64,000 nucleotides of DNA from Bacillus timonensis (GCF_000285535.1 NZ_HE610985.1:1384324-1448323); one strand, 5' to 3'. Counted from the first letter of the stretch, positions 18,557 through 26,757 are shown. Notes: generated by a model not told the origin, from the sequence alone. Numbers and translations: made by a program.

Positions 18557-19289
18557 TTTCTTCTTCCTTTGTCAGGCTGATATAAATATCATCCAGTGTA
18601 GCATTCTCCATTTTGAATTGGTCACGGAGATCCTCCAAAGTTCCTGAAGCCTTTACCTTTCCGTTATGTAAAATAATAAAGGAATCACAATATCTTTCAG
18701 CTGTTGCTAAAATATGTGTCGACATTAAAATGCCAGCACCTTGATTTTTCATTTTGTTCATTAATTCAAGTAAAGATTGGATTCCCAGTGGATCAAGTCC
18801 TACAAAAGGCTCATCAATGATGTATAGGTCAGGCTCAACAAGGAAGGCACACATAATCATAACTTTTTGCTTCATTCCCTTTGAGAAATGAGACGGGAAG
18901 AATTTTACCTTTTTTTCCATACGAAATTCCTTCAATAATGGTTGAACCCTTTCTTCAAACACTCTTTTATCAAGTCCATAGGCCATTGCTGTTAATTCCA
19001 AATGTTCATAAAGAGTTAGTTCATCATAAAGAATCGGTGTTTCAGGGATTAAACTAAACATCGAGCGATAGGCTTCCATGTCCTCCTGAATCGTCTTCCC
19101 ATTGATTCGAATAGACCCATTTTTCGGATCCATCAGTCCGATGATATGCTTTATGGTTGTACTTTTCCCAGCACCATTTAAGCCGATTAAGCCTACGATT
19201 TCATTTTGCTTGACTTGGAAGGAAACATCCTTTAAAACTGGATTTTTTGTATATCCACCTGTTAGATTTTGTATCTCTAATAGTGCCAT
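18549..19289 (-). CDS. ecsA: ABC transporter ATP-binding protein EcsA
   Basis: 246 residues: Walker A GLNGAGKST (36-44), signature FSKGMKQK (135-142), Walker B LYIIDEP (155-161) and switch His in STHI. The start at 19289 is chosen from AGAAGGGAGC upstream and agreement with the family's MxLLxIxxLTGGYT N-terminus; the frame is open further to 19355 but enters a repeat. It powers the Ecs transporter with EcsB, whose gene overlaps its 3' end. In this genome the partner EcsB reading frame is broken. Confidence 0.92.
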   Translation of the reverse strand: MALLEIQNLTGGYTKNPVLKDVSFQVKQNEIVGLIGLNGAGKSTTIKHIIGLMDPKNGSIRINGKTIQEDMEAYRSMFSLIPETPILYDELTLYEHLELTAMAYGLDKRVFEERVQPLLKEFRMEKKVKFFPSHFSKGMKQKVMIMCAFLVEPDLYIIDEPFVGLDPLGIQSLLELMNKMKNQGAGILMSTHILATAERYCDSFIILHNGKVKASGTLEDLRDQFKMENATLDDIYISLTKEEEND

Positions 19290-19337
19290 GTAAAGCTCCC
19301 TTCTTACCCATTCAAAGATTTTACGTATTTTTTGAAA

Positions 19338-19410
19338 TCTAGCTCCAGGTGCCATCAGCTTGCTACTCTTAAGCTGTCGCCGATTTGAGGACGCCTTTTG
19401 CTTTTCTTTT
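19338..19410. repeat. Degenerate dispersed repeat upstream of ecsA
   Basis: TCTAGCTCCAGGTGCCATCA...GCTGTCGCCGATTTGAGGACGCC matches, in reverse, the GGCGCTGGAACTAGA end of the repeat at 1519-1697. It separates ecsA from whatever promoter it uses. Confidence 0.5.
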
Positions 19411-19432
19411 TATCATATCAAAAATTGCCAAT

Positions 19433-19461
19433 TTTACATAGTTAAAAAGATTGTATATAAC
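19433..19461 (+). promoter_or_regulatory. Probable sigma-A promoter for the repeat-containing transcript
   Basis: TTTACA (19433-19438), a 17-bp spacer, and TATAAC (19456-19461) on the plus strand. No annotated plus-strand gene follows for 650 bp, but a repeat array and terminator do. Confidence 0.5.
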
Positions 19462-19467
19462 CATTTG

Positions 19468-19895
19468 AAACGGCCATACTAATTTTTGAAGAGGGCAAGA
19501 AAAAAGCCTTGATGTTAATCATCTACCTGAGATGAGGTGTTTGTTAAAGACAATATCCTTGTTTTAGACGACAGCTTTTTAAACTGTTATAAGGGGATGG
19601 TTACTTTGGGAAATGTGAGAGAATGTGAGTTCTAAACAAATTACCGCTAACAAAATAACATTATTTTGCAAATGAGGTGTTTGTTAAAGGCTACCTAGTC
19701 GCTTTATAAGTTGTATTAACTTATAAACAACAGACAAGGGGATGGTCCGCTTGAACCACGGAATAGACTCACTCCATTAGATAAAGACATTCATTCCTAA
19801 AAAAATGAGGTGTTTATCAAAGATACCCTTAACCTATAACAAAAGCCTTCTTCAAGAACAGGATGCATCCTTTGCGATTGCATCCTGTTTCTTGT
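19468..19895 (+). ncRNA. Putative noncoding RNA or small-ORF transcript with three 18-bp direct repeats
   Basis: Between ecsA and hit, ATGAGGTGTTTGTTAAAG occurs at 19532-19549 and 19672-19689, and as ATGAGGTGTTTATCAAAG at 19805-19822 (spacing 140 and 133). After copies 1 and 2 comes a hairpin (the second is TTATAAGTT/AACTTATAA) and then AAGGGGATGGT (19591-19601; 19736-19746). A sigma-A-like promoter precedes the array and a strong terminator follows. Two 12-codon ORFs start at the ATG of AAGGGGATGG (19597-19635, 19742-19780), but the Shine-Dalgarno-like string abuts the ATG, so their translation is doubtful. Function unknown. Confidence 0.45.
19857..19895 (+). terminator. Strong terminator ending the ecsA-hit repeat transcript
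   Basis: AACAGGATGCA pairs with TGCATCCTGTT (11 bp, 11-nt loop), followed by TCTTGTTT. There is no protein gene immediately upstream on this strand. Confidence 0.75.
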
Positions 19896-19914
19896 TTACA
19901 CCACGCTAATACAG

Positions 19915-20012
19915 GATGTTCCGTTTATGTACTTTTTTTCCGGTATACCATTTATCGTTTTCTCAGCTTAGCGATATTCCATTTATGGCGTTTTCGGTAT
20001 ACCATTTATCAC
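19915..20012. repeat. CGGTATACCATTTATC repeat cluster
   Basis: CGGTATACCATTTATC occurs at 19941-19956 and 19995-20010, with degenerate TTCCGTTTATG and ATTCCATTTATGGCG between. The complement (GATAAATGGTATACCG) is related to the tandem units at 35701-35945 (ATGATATACCGGAAA). It lies just upstream of hit and is noncoding. Confidence 0.5.
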
Positions 20013-20108
20013 GACCCACCAAGACGTAAATGAAATATGAAAATTTTTACATCTTTACAACATATGATAAAATAATTTTAAATAGTGATTTTGAAAGGAA
20101 TGGACAAA

Positions 20109-20534
20109 ATGAGTGATTGTATTTTTTGTAAAATCATTAATGGAGAAATTCCAAGTGCAAAAGTCTTTGAAAATGAACACGTATTTGCCTTCTTAGACAT
20201 TAGCCAAGTTTCCAAAGGACATACTCTCGTAATTCCAAAAGTACATAAAGAAAACGTATTTGAGCTTACTCCTGAAATTGCCCAAAATATTTTTGAAGCT
20301 GTGCCATCTATTGCAAATGCAATAAAAAAAGAATTCAATCCTATTGGATTGAACCTTTTACAAAACAATGGAGAACAAGCTGGACAATCGGTCTTCCACT
20401 TCCACCTTCACCTGATTCCACGTTACGGAAAAGGCGACGGATTTGGAATTGTTTGGAAGTCACACGAAAATCAATATTCAGGCGAGGATTTACAAAATAT
20501 CGCTTCAAGTATATCAAAAGCAATTCAAAACTGA
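20109..20534 (+). CDS. hit: HIT-family nucleotide-binding hydrolase
   Basis: 141 residues with CIFCKIINGEIPSAKVFE at the N-terminus (the two cysteines resemble a zinc site with downstream histidines) and the catalytic histidine triad HFHLHLIP (His97, His99, His101). HIT enzymes hydrolyse or transfer nucleotide monophosphates from phosphoramidates or dinucleotides. GAAAGGA supports ATG 20109 rather than 20085. Divergent from ecsA as in B. subtilis. Confidence 0.92.
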   Translation: MSDCIFCKIINGEIPSAKVFENEHVFAFLDISQVSKGHTLVIPKVHKENVFELTPEIAQNIFEAVPSIANAIKKEFNPIGLNLLQNNGEQAGQSVFHFHLHLIPRYGKGDGFGIVWKSHENQYSGEDLQNIASSISKAIQN

Positions 20535-20540
20535 TTTATC

Positions 20541-20570
20541 TAGGCATGACTATACGTCTTGCCTTTTTTC
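20541..20570 (+). terminator. Terminator of hit
   Basis: AGGCA...TGCC stem followed by TTTTTTCTTTTT. The stem is short. Confidence 0.55.
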
Positions 20571-20690
20571 TTTTTAAATTTGTTTTTTCGCTTTTTTTCG
20601 AAAAATTTCACGCTATTTTTCGGGAAAACATGATAAGATAAGACATACAAAATTTTAACCATGTAAAGCGATAAAATAGGAGGAGTTACT

Positions 20691-21773
20691 ATGCAACGAG
20701 CTTACAACTTTAATGCCGGTCCTTCTGCACTACCACTTGAAGTACTGAACCGTGCACAAGCCGAACTACTCAATTTTAAAGGAACAGGCATGTCTGTAAT
20801 GGAACTAAGCCATCGCAGTAAAGAATATGATCAAGTCCATCAACAAGCTATATCTGATTTACGATCCCTATTACGCATTCCTGATGACTATCATGTATTA
20901 TTTTTACAAGGTGGCGCAAGTCTACAATTTTCAATGATTCCAATGAATTTCTTAACGCCAGGAAAAACTGCAGATTACATTTTAACGGGTTCTTGGTCCC
21001 AAAAAGCACTTGATGAAGCAAATAAACATGGAGAGACACATGTACTCGCAACAAGTAAAGAGGAAAAATACAGTTATATCCCTGAAATAGATGTTACCAA
21101 TCACTCTATTAACTCTGCATATGTTCACATTACTTCTAACAATACAATTTATGGTACACAATGGGAAACATACCCAACATATGAGAATGTTCCATTAATC
21201 GCAGATATGTCTAGTGACATTTTAAGCAGAGAAATAAATATTAATCAATTTGATATGATATATGCAGGTGCTCAAAAAAATCTTGGACCATCTGGGGTAA
21301 CAGTTGCGATTATAAAAGATTCCCTGTTAAAACAAGGAAATAGTAATTTACCAACCATGTTGGATTACAATACCCATGTAAAATCAAATTCTCTTTATAA
21401 TACACCGCCAACTTTTTCAATTTACATGCTTTCACTAGTTCTTGATTGGGTGAAGCAACAAGGTGGTGTGCCTGCGATTGAAGCGAAGAACAACGAAAAA
21501 GCTGCACTTTTATACAATACAATCGATGATTCAGATGGTTTCTATAAAGCACATGCCAAGACAGGCAGCCGTTCTATTATGAACGTATCGTACACACTTC
21601 CTAATGAAGAGTTAACGAAAAAGTTTTTAACACAAGCAAAAGAAAAAGGATTTATTGGCTTAAATGGACATCGCTCAATCGGTGGCTGCCGTGCATCTAT
21701 CTACAATGCAGTTCCTTATGAGTCTGTTGAAGCACTAGCTTCATTTATGGAAGTCTTTAAATCAGAAAATTAA
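20691..21773 (+). CDS. serC: Phosphoserine aminotransferase
   Basis: 360 residues, class V aminotransferase converting 3-phosphohydroxypyruvate and glutamate to phosphoserine and 2-oxoglutarate in serine synthesis; it may also act in B6 synthesis in some bacteria. Visible: NFNAGPSALP start, LFLQGGASLQF, and PLP lysine Lys196 in YAGAQKNLGPSG; C-terminus GHRSIGGCRASIYNA. RBS AGGAGGAG directly upstream. It precedes trpP, separated by 119 bp with the TRAP-type site. Confidence 0.95.
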   Translation: MQRAYNFNAGPSALPLEVLNRAQAELLNFKGTGMSVMELSHRSKEYDQVHQQAISDLRSLLRIPDDYHVLFLQGGASLQFSMIPMNFLTPGKTADYILTGSWSQKALDEANKHGETHVLATSKEEKYSYIPEIDVTNHSINSAYVHITSNNTIYGTQWETYPTYENVPLIADMSSDILSREININQFDMIYAGAQKNLGPSGVTVAIIKDSLLKQGNSNLPTMLDYNTHVKSNSLYNTPPTFSIYMLSLVLDWVKQQGGVPAIEAKNNEKAALLYNTIDDSDGFYKAHAKTGSRSIMNVSYTLPNEELTKKFLTQAKEKGFIGLNGHRSIGGCRASIYNAVPYESVEALASFMEVFKSEN

Positions 21774-21862
21774 AAACTTTAAAGTAGGTTAATAGTCTGA
21801 TATAATAAAAGGTAAGATTTTTGCAATAGGCAATGAGTGCACTATTGGAAAATCCAAAAATA

Positions 21863-21929
21863 TAGCTTAGAAAAGCTGAGGAGAGATGAGAAATGAATAC
21901 AAAGGTTTTAGTATTTTTAGCATTATTAG
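21863..21929 (+). promoter_or_regulatory. Probable TRAP-binding (G/U)AG repeat array over the trpP start
   Basis: UAG/GAG triplets at 21863, 21868, 21878, 21883, 21888, and inside the coding region at 21909, 21918 and 21927. The upstream five overlap the Shine-Dalgarno (GAGGAGAG). Known biology: in B. subtilis, tryptophan-bound TRAP binds an array overlapping the trpP (yhaG) initiation region and blocks translation. The pattern matches that; spacing is less regular than ideal. Confidence 0.65.
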
Positions 21930-22411
21930 TTGGAATGGGTGCTGTTCTGCACACAGTTATGCCGGGAATTTACCTAGGAATGAAGCCCGACTTGTTGTTG
22001 ATCTTCATGTTTTTAGGAATTATGTTATTTCCTGAAAAGAAATACGTTTTGCTTGTTGCGATTGTCGGCGGTCTGATTTCTGCATTGACAACGACTTTCC
22101 CAGGTGGTCAAATTGCAAACCCTGTCGATAAATTAGTATCAGCATTTGTATTTTATGGCATGTTCGTGGTTGTTAGAAAGAAGACTCAATCACTAGTAAT
22201 GGTATGTGCTATTACTGCAGTAGGAATTTTAGTTTCTGGATTTGTTTTCTTAAACACTGCACTTATCATAGCTGGGCTACCTGGAACATTCATCGGATTG
22301 TTCGTTACTGTAGTAATCCCAGCAACTGTAATGGGTACAATTGCAATGGCGATTATTTATCCAGTTGCACAACAAATTATTAGACGTACAAATTTTACAG
22401 TTAGTGCATAA
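21893..22411 (+). CDS. trpP: Tryptophan transporter TrpP
   Basis: 172 residues, about five hydrophobic helices, of the TrpP (YhaG) family, small-component type tryptophan importer. Visible landmarks: MPGIYLGMKPDLLLIFMFLG and TTTFPGGQIANPVDKLVSAF. Located between serC and yhaL as in B. subtilis. Translation is probably repressed by TRAP through the triplet array over its start. Confidence 0.88.
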   Translation: MNTKVLVFLALLVGMGAVLHTVMPGIYLGMKPDLLLIFMFLGIMLFPEKKYVLLVAIVGGLISALTTTFPGGQIANPVDKLVSAFVFYGMFVVVRKKTQSLVMVCAITAVGILVSGFVFLNTALIIAGLPGTFIGLFVTVVIPATVMGTIAMAIIYPVAQQIIRRTNFTVSA

Positions 22412-22432
22412 TCAAGATTTACGGGGTGTCCA

Positions 22433-22457
22433 ACCATGTGTCGGGCACCCTTTTTTC
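22433..22457 (+). terminator. Terminator of trpP
   Basis: GGGTGTCC...GGGCACCC followed by TTTTTTCT. Confidence 0.75.
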
Positions 22458-22482
22458 TGTCCGTTTTTTGTGAATTTAGCTA

Positions 22483-22580
22483 TCATCGATAGACATGAAA
22501 TAAAACGGAAAGTTAGAAAAGAAAATCGATAGAATCCAAAGTAAAGTTGATAGAACCAAAGTAACGACTACAGAATCACG
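22483..22580. repeat. Degenerate ATCGATAGA/GTTGATAGA short repeats
   Basis: ATCGATAGACATGAA, ATCGATAGAATCCAAAGTAAA and GTTGATAGAACCAAAGTAAC occur in succession in the trpP-yhaL gap. They look like decayed tandem units; no coding potential. Confidence 0.4.
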
Positions 22581-22629
22581 TGATTACAGTTTTGCTCCCC
22601 CCTTCTCCATCAAAAATCTATGAATTTAA

Positions 22630-22659
22630 GTGATATCTAGTTACTTTTCATCATATAGT
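22630..22659 (+). promoter_or_regulatory. Sigma-E-like promoter for yhaL
   Basis: GTGATATC (22630-22637), 14-bp spacer, CATATAGT (22652-22659), resembling the mother-cell sigma-E boxes (GTCATATT / CATACAAT). It lies 32 bp before the yhaL start. Similarity judged by eye. Confidence 0.4.
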
Positions 22660-22691
22660 AGAAGTAAAAGAGTGGACAAGGAGTGAATGCG

Positions 22692-22889
22692 ATGTTATCT
22701 GTACCTTGGTTTGTATATGTAGCATTATTTGGAGTCCTTTTTAGTGCATATATGGTGATTCGAACAACTAAAGAGGAAAAGAAAATTGAAGACTCTTATA
22801 TTGAGCAGGAAGGTAATGTATATATCGAACGCATGAACAGCGAAAGAGAAAAACGCTCAAAGCATGTGAATAAGCCAGAGGCTATGTAA
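22692..22889 (+). CDS. yhaL: Sporulation protein YhaL-like small membrane protein
   Basis: 65 residues: one N-terminal membrane helix (VPWFVYVALFGVLFSAYMVI), then a charged cytoplasmic tail with KEEKKIEDSYIEQEG. Matches the YhaL family and the position next to prsA. ATG 22692 has AAGGAG at 8 bases; the ATG at 22683 is too close to it. Expected to be made in sporulation; its role is unknown. Confidence 0.8.
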   Translation: MLSVPWFVYVALFGVLFSAYMVIRTTKEEKKIEDSYIEQEGNVYIERMNSEREKRSKHVNKPEAM

Positions 22890-22902
22890 AAAAGCACATA
22901 AT

Positions 22903-22935
22903 AAAAGGACCGTTTCGTCAAAAAACGGTCCTTTT
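22903..22935. terminator. Bidirectional terminator yhaL/prsA
   Basis: AAAAGGACCGTTT...AAACGGTCCTTTT between convergent genes. Confidence 0.9.
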
Positions 22936-22938
22936 CCA

Positions 22939-23796
22939 TTATTCTGCTGCAGCTTCAGTTTTAAATAAGTCTTTAAATTCTTTATCTTTTACTTTTACAT
23001 CTGCATTATCGATTGCTTTATCTAAAGCATTTTGAAGAGCTGTTTGATCTGCTTGAAGCAACGCTCTACGTATTTCATCTTTTTCTTCTTGCTTCTTCTT
23101 ATCGAAGTTTTCTACTGTACCTGTTACTTTAATAATATGATAACCATATTGTGATTCAACAATATCACTTACTTCGCCTTCTTTAAGAGCAAATGCTGCT
23201 TCTTCAAATTCAGGCACCATACGTCCTTTTCCAAACCAGCCTAAGTCCCCACCATTTTGAGCGGAACCATCGTCAGAGTATTCTTTTGCAACATCTTCAA
23301 ACTTTTCTCCGTTATCAAGCTTTTTCTTAGCTTCATCAATTTTCTTTTTAGCTTCTGCTTTTTGTTCTTCTGTTGCCTCTTGTGGAACTTGTACTAAAAT
23401 ATGGCTAGCCTTAATAACTTCGCCTTCTTTTACTTCAATTTCATCCATTGCTGCTTTTTCCTTTAGCATGTCAGATTTAAGAAGTTCACGAACGAAATCT
23501 TCACCATTTTGCTCAACAATTGCATCAAATTGAGCACCTAAACTTGCTTGCATTTCATCGTATTTTGCATCTAATTCTTTATCAGTTACTTCATATTTCT
23601 CAGACAACACTTTTGTATAAACTAAATCTTTTAGGATGACAGCACCCGCTTGATCCTTCATGGCATTATATAATTCATCTTTTGTCACATTTCCTGCTTT
23701 TGTTTCAACTAGCACTGTTGAATCATTGGCATTGTTACATGCACTTAGGCCAAAAATTCCTACAGCTGCCGTTAGAGCAATTATTGATTTCTTCAT
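22939..23796 (-). CDS. prsA: Foldase lipoprotein PrsA
   Basis: 285 residues. Lipoprotein signal with lipobox LSAC; parvulin (PpiC) domain from about residue 125 ([44 protein letters not shown]), flanked by helical N- and C-terminal chaperone segments. It sits on the outer face of the membrane and folds secreted proteins. ATG 23796 follows GGAGAG. The terminator is shared with yhaL. Confidence 0.95.
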   Translation of the reverse strand: MKKSIIALTAAVGIFGLSACNNANDSTVLVETKAGNVTKDELYNAMKDQAGAVILKDLVYTKVLSEKYEVTDKELDAKYDEMQASLGAQFDAIVEQNGEDFVRELLKSDMLKEKAAMDEIEVKEGEVIKASHILVQVPQEATEEQKAEAKKKIDEAKKKLDNGEKFEDVAKEYSDDGSAQNGGDLGWFGKGRMVPEFEEAAFALKEGEVSDIVESQYGYHIIKVTGTVENFDKKKQEEKDEIRRALLQADQTALQNALDKAIDNADVKVKDKEFKDLFKTEAAAE

Positions 23797-24102
23797 AACA
23801 CACTCTCCTACTGTATACATTTTTTATCTATGGTTTGTCCAAGGCTACAAAAATTACTATAACATACTTTTAAAAAAGAAAGAAAACATTTTCTTTAAAG
23901 TTATTTAAAAAATGGGACATTCGCACAGTCATATAGGCTTTTTGCGAATAGGATATAGTGAACTGAATAAAAGGCTATTGCCTTTAAAGGTTCAAAACTT
24001 CAGTTAGTTGTGAAAAAGATTTCCAATAGGCGAGACAAACGCCTATTCGTTCACAAATGATCTCGCATAAAATACCGTATGAAGAAAAATGGAGGTGTTA
24101 GT
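23797..24102. other. prsA-YjcZ intergenic region with sporulation-type -10
   Basis: 306 bp without a gene. GCGAATAGG (23943-23951) and CCTATTCG (24042-24049) form a distant inverted pair, and AAAGGCTATTGCCTTT (23970-23985) is a small hairpin. CATAAAATA at 24066-24074 matches the -10 pattern of sigma-K promoters (CATAnnnTA), suitably placed for the YjcZ peptide; a convincing -35 is not seen. Confidence 0.4.
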
Positions 24103-24183
24103 ATGAGCGGATACGCAGGTGGATTTGCGCTAATCGTTGTGTTATTCATCCTATTAGTTATCGTTGGTGCTGCTTGGTTCTAA
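24103..24183 (+). CDS. YjcZ-family sporulation micropeptide (26 aa)
   Basis: MSGYAGGFALIVVLFILLVI then VGAAWF: a glycine-rich start and one membrane helix, the hallmark of the YjcZ/SscA-like small sporulation proteins. An excellent GGAGGTG ribosome site lies 5 bases before the ATG. It is too short for ordinary ORF calling. Expected in spores or the mother cell; its exact role is unknown. A perfect hairpin GTAAACATGA/TCATGTTTAC (24209-24230) follows. Confidence 0.85.
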   Translation: MSGYAGGFALIVVLFILLVIVGAAWF

Positions 24184-24237
24184 AAAATGCTCTTGCATAG
24201 CATTACGTGTAAACATGAAATCATGTTTACCAACAAG

Positions 24238-24270
24238 AAAAAGGATGACCTATTCCGGTCATCCTTTTTT
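24238..24270. terminator. Terminator between YjcZ peptide and the small membrane gene
   Basis: AAAAAGGATGACC...GGTCATCCTTTTTT; it serves the minus-strand gene and probably the YjcZ transcript. Confidence 0.85.
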
Positions 24271-24463
24271 ACGTAAACAGGACCTCCACATAGGAGGAAA
24301 TTAGTAAAATTGTAATTAATATATTGATTGTCCGATATACTTTTGGCTGGCGGTCATCAGGAATTTCTTTTTGCTCACAAAGCCGGTAAGTCATTTGATT
24401 AATATAAAACAAAATAAAAGCAGCAAACGGAATATAAAATAAGATCAATCCTAATCCCCCCAT
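24269..24463 (-). CDS. Small two-helix membrane protein, unknown function
   Basis: 64 residues, helices near 5-24 and 47-62 separated by a charged loop (RLCEQKEIPDDRQPKVYRT). The ATG at 24463 has no clear ribosome site and a stop codon immediately precedes it; an in-frame TTG at codon 6 follows GGGGGG and may be the real start. It lies 19 bp after yhaJ-like gene and is probably translated from the same message. No function recognised. Confidence 0.6.
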   Translation of the reverse strand: MGGLGLILFYIPFAAFILFYINQMTYRLCEQKEIPDDRQPKVYRTINILITILLISSYVEVLFT

Positions 24464-24482
24464 CTAAAATCAACTATGAAGT

Positions 24483-25022
24483 TTACTTATGAATTAAGAT
24501 ATCATAGCCATCCTCTATTTCTTCAACTGTACAGGACCTTGGTGCCTTTATAAACTGTCCTAAATGTATCAAATCGGGTACACATAATCCAAAATTCACC
24601 GCAGCAATTATCGAAAAATAATGAATATATCCTGGAAAAACAATACAAGCAACTAGCATAAGAGCCGTAACAAATAAAAATGGTGTACCCATAACCAGGA
24701 TAATAAATGGTTTTGAAAGTGAACTTTTCGAACGAGTAGTAATGACCGGAATGATTCCTGAAACCCATTTAAATGTTACTTTTAGCTTCTTTCCAGTCAA
24801 CCAGAACGGTAAAACATGCAGTGTTGCATGTAGTGGATAAATCAGCAATAATGCTAATAAAAAGTAAATTGATCCATTTTCTTTTAATTCAATTGAAGAA
24901 TACATTAAATTCATTGGTAAGTAAAAGAGAATAAATGCTATGAACATTGATATCAAGGATATCAAAAGAATTCGATGGAATCCATAATCCTTTGAAAGAT
25001 TAATGGTTTTCCAGCAAGTCAT
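24483..25022 (-). CDS. yhaJ: YhaJ-like DUF3267 membrane protein
   Basis: 179 residues with about four membrane helices. The segment LHATLHVLPFWLTGKKLK in the second helix resembles the histidine motif of DUF3267 proteins, which has been compared with membrane metalloprotease folds. No confirmed activity. Position between prsA and yhaI supports the symbol. The ribosome site is weak (the region before the ATG is AT-rich). Confidence 0.7.
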   Translation of the reverse strand: MTCWKTINLSKDYGFHRILLISLISMFIAFILFYLPMNLMYSSIELKENGSIYFLLALLLIYPLHATLHVLPFWLTGKKLKVTFKWVSGIIPVITTRSKSSLSKPFIILVMGTPFLFVTALMLVACIVFPGYIHYFSIIAAVNFGLCVPDLIHLGQFIKAPRSCTVEEIEDGYDILIHK

Positions 25023-25268
25023 ACAAAATCACCATCCGCAATCATTAGAAGTAAATTATTGGAAGTCATATCCAAACTGAAGTAAAAAATTCATTTGTAA
25101 TTTAGATACTCTAAACTTACTAAACTACTTTACTGTGTTTCTAAAAAAATTGCAATAGGTATCCAAAAGAACGATAAAATACATGCTTTTTCGACTTTTT
25201 TCGAGTTTTTGGGGCATGTTATATATAAGAAGAAGTTTGCACATCTTTAAAAATTTGGAGTGTTAAAA

Positions 25269-25610
25269 ATGGAAACCATTGAAGAGCGTTTAGAGAGGCT
25301 GGAGTACTATCAGACGTTAATTCTGAAACTCTTGGATGATAAGCTCTCCCCTTTTTATAAGTTAATTATGGAAGCAAAATTAACGAAAAGAGAGGTTGAA
25401 CAATTGTTTAACACTTGTGAAGAACTGAGCAAAGAATACAAAATACAAAAAGCGGAGGGATTAATTAGTTTCACACCGCTTTTAACTCAATTTGTAGGAA
25501 TGCTTCATCCAAGTTTAGATCCAAGAACAACCATTAACGCTTTAGCAAAAGAAAGAAAATATACCCCTTTAATGAACGAGTTTAAAGGGATTATTGACAT
25601 AATTAAATAA
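25269..25610 (+). CDS. yhaI: YhaI family protein (DUF1878)
   Basis: 113 residues, all helical and charged: ETIEERLERLEYYQTLILKL, then KLTKREVEQLFNTCEELSKE. Soluble, no catalytic motif. ATG 25269 follows GGAGTG; the upstream in-frame GTG at 25260 is part of that site. The 113-residue length agrees with B. subtilis YhaI. Converges with scoC. Function unknown. Confidence 0.85.
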   Translation: METIEERLERLEYYQTLILKLLDDKLSPFYKLIMEAKLTKREVEQLFNTCEELSKEYKIQKAEGLISFTPLLTQFVGMLHPSLDPRTTINALAKERKYTPLMNEFKGIIDIIK

Positions 25611-25620
25611 GGCACGTTCA

Positions 25621-26200
25621 TTACATCTCAATTTTCTCTTCCACTCGTTTGTAAAGCTTGCCATCTACCTCTATAAAATCTTCTTCGATATTCTTAAAGG
25701 ACTTTTCAAAAATTTCCATATAATCATCACCATAAATATTGCGGACAATGCTCATTACTTCAACAATCTCCGGAAACTTTCCATAAAGGTTTTTTAGTGG
25801 TAGTGCCCCTTCCAATACTCCATTTTTACTAGGATTGTAGGCTTCAACTATTTTTAAAAAGATTTCTTCTCCTTTTGGAGTCAATTCGATATACGTGTTA
25901 CGCTTATCGTTTTCCTTTTTTTGAAAATTGTAGTAGTCCACGTTCTTCTAACTTTTTAGAAAAGTTAAATGCAGTCGAAACATGCATAACTCCAAACTTA
26001 GCAATCTCTGAAATAGAAGCACCTTTCAAATGATAAGCTATCCAAATAATATGATGTTCATTAATATTTAAGTCATAAGGCTTGATCCATTGTTGCCAGT
26101 CCTTTTCAATAGATTTCCATAATGCCTTACTAAGTTGTGCGATTCTTTGACTAAAAAGGAGCGCTTCTTTGATGGAGGCCATTTTTTCTTCATGTTTCAT
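25621..26200 (-). pseudogene. scoC: scoC/hpr, MarR-family transition-state regulator, interrupted by a one-base frameshift
   Basis: Frame 1 (from ATG 26200) encodes the winged-HTH half, with the segments [19 protein letters not shown] and [20 protein letters not shown] that are nearly identical to B. subtilis Hpr, then ends KKGKR-stop. Frame 2 continues [20 protein letters not shown] to 25621. Removing one A from the A7 run at 25916-25922 restores a 192-residue protein. ScoC represses exoprotease, sporulation and peptide-uptake genes. Both halves are otherwise well conserved. If the shift is real, the N-terminal half keeps most of the DNA-binding domain but loses the dimerisation C-terminus. 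Confidence 0.85.
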
Positions 26201-26309
26201 AGATTCACCCACTTTTCTATTTTCTCTTATTACTATTATGCCAATAAAATAAAAATTAATAAAGATGTAAATTTACAAAATTTTTAAATTAGGTGAAAAA
26301 ATTTTGATA

Positions 26310-26666
26310 TCACTTGGTTGTAACCGCTTTTTCTAACTTTTCTAAAGCGTTTTCAATTGTTAAAAGCTCTTTTTGTATATTTTTTTGATTATTTTCTATT
26401 TCGTGTTTCCACTGATTCAGTGATTGTTTAACATCGCTAGATACTTTTGTGATTGTATTCATCGCAAGACTAGTTGACTTTGAAACCTGATTTGTTAGTA
26501 ACTTCCCTTCAGTAACAACTTGAGACAAGGTACTTGAAAGCATTTTTTGATTATTTTTTAAAGTCCTTCTAAAATCTTTGCCAGAGGTAGGCGCAGTTAA
26601 AAGGACAGACATACCAACGATTACACTACCAATTAATACACCATAAAATAGAGATTTTGTTGACAT
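26310..26666 (-). CDS. yhaH: YhaH, YtxH-domain membrane-anchored coiled-coil protein
   Basis: 118 residues. N-terminal membrane helix with the YtxH-type glycine pattern (LFYGVLIGSVIVGMSVLLTAPTSGKDFR), followed by a long Asn/Lys/Ser-rich coiled coil (KQSLNQWKHEIENNQKNIQK). Family often linked to stress or sporulation but without a known activity. Length and position match B. subtilis YhaH. Confidence 0.8.
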   Translation of the reverse strand: MSTKSLFYGVLIGSVIVGMSVLLTAPTSGKDFRRTLKNNQKMLSSTLSQVVTEGKLLTNQVSKSTSLAMNTITKVSSDVKQSLNQWKHEIENNQKNIQKELLTIENALEKLEKAVTTK

Positions 26667-26757
26667 CTTATTTAATCACTCCAAATCAAAACCATTATTT
26701 ACAGAATTCAACAAAAACTAAAAAATTCCTTTTTACAATTTCATATTTTTTACAATA

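Noticed and set aside
20535-20690. T-box or other riboswitch before serC
   Set aside because: No T-box sequence (AGGGTGGNACCGCG) or other recognisable aptamer in the gap.
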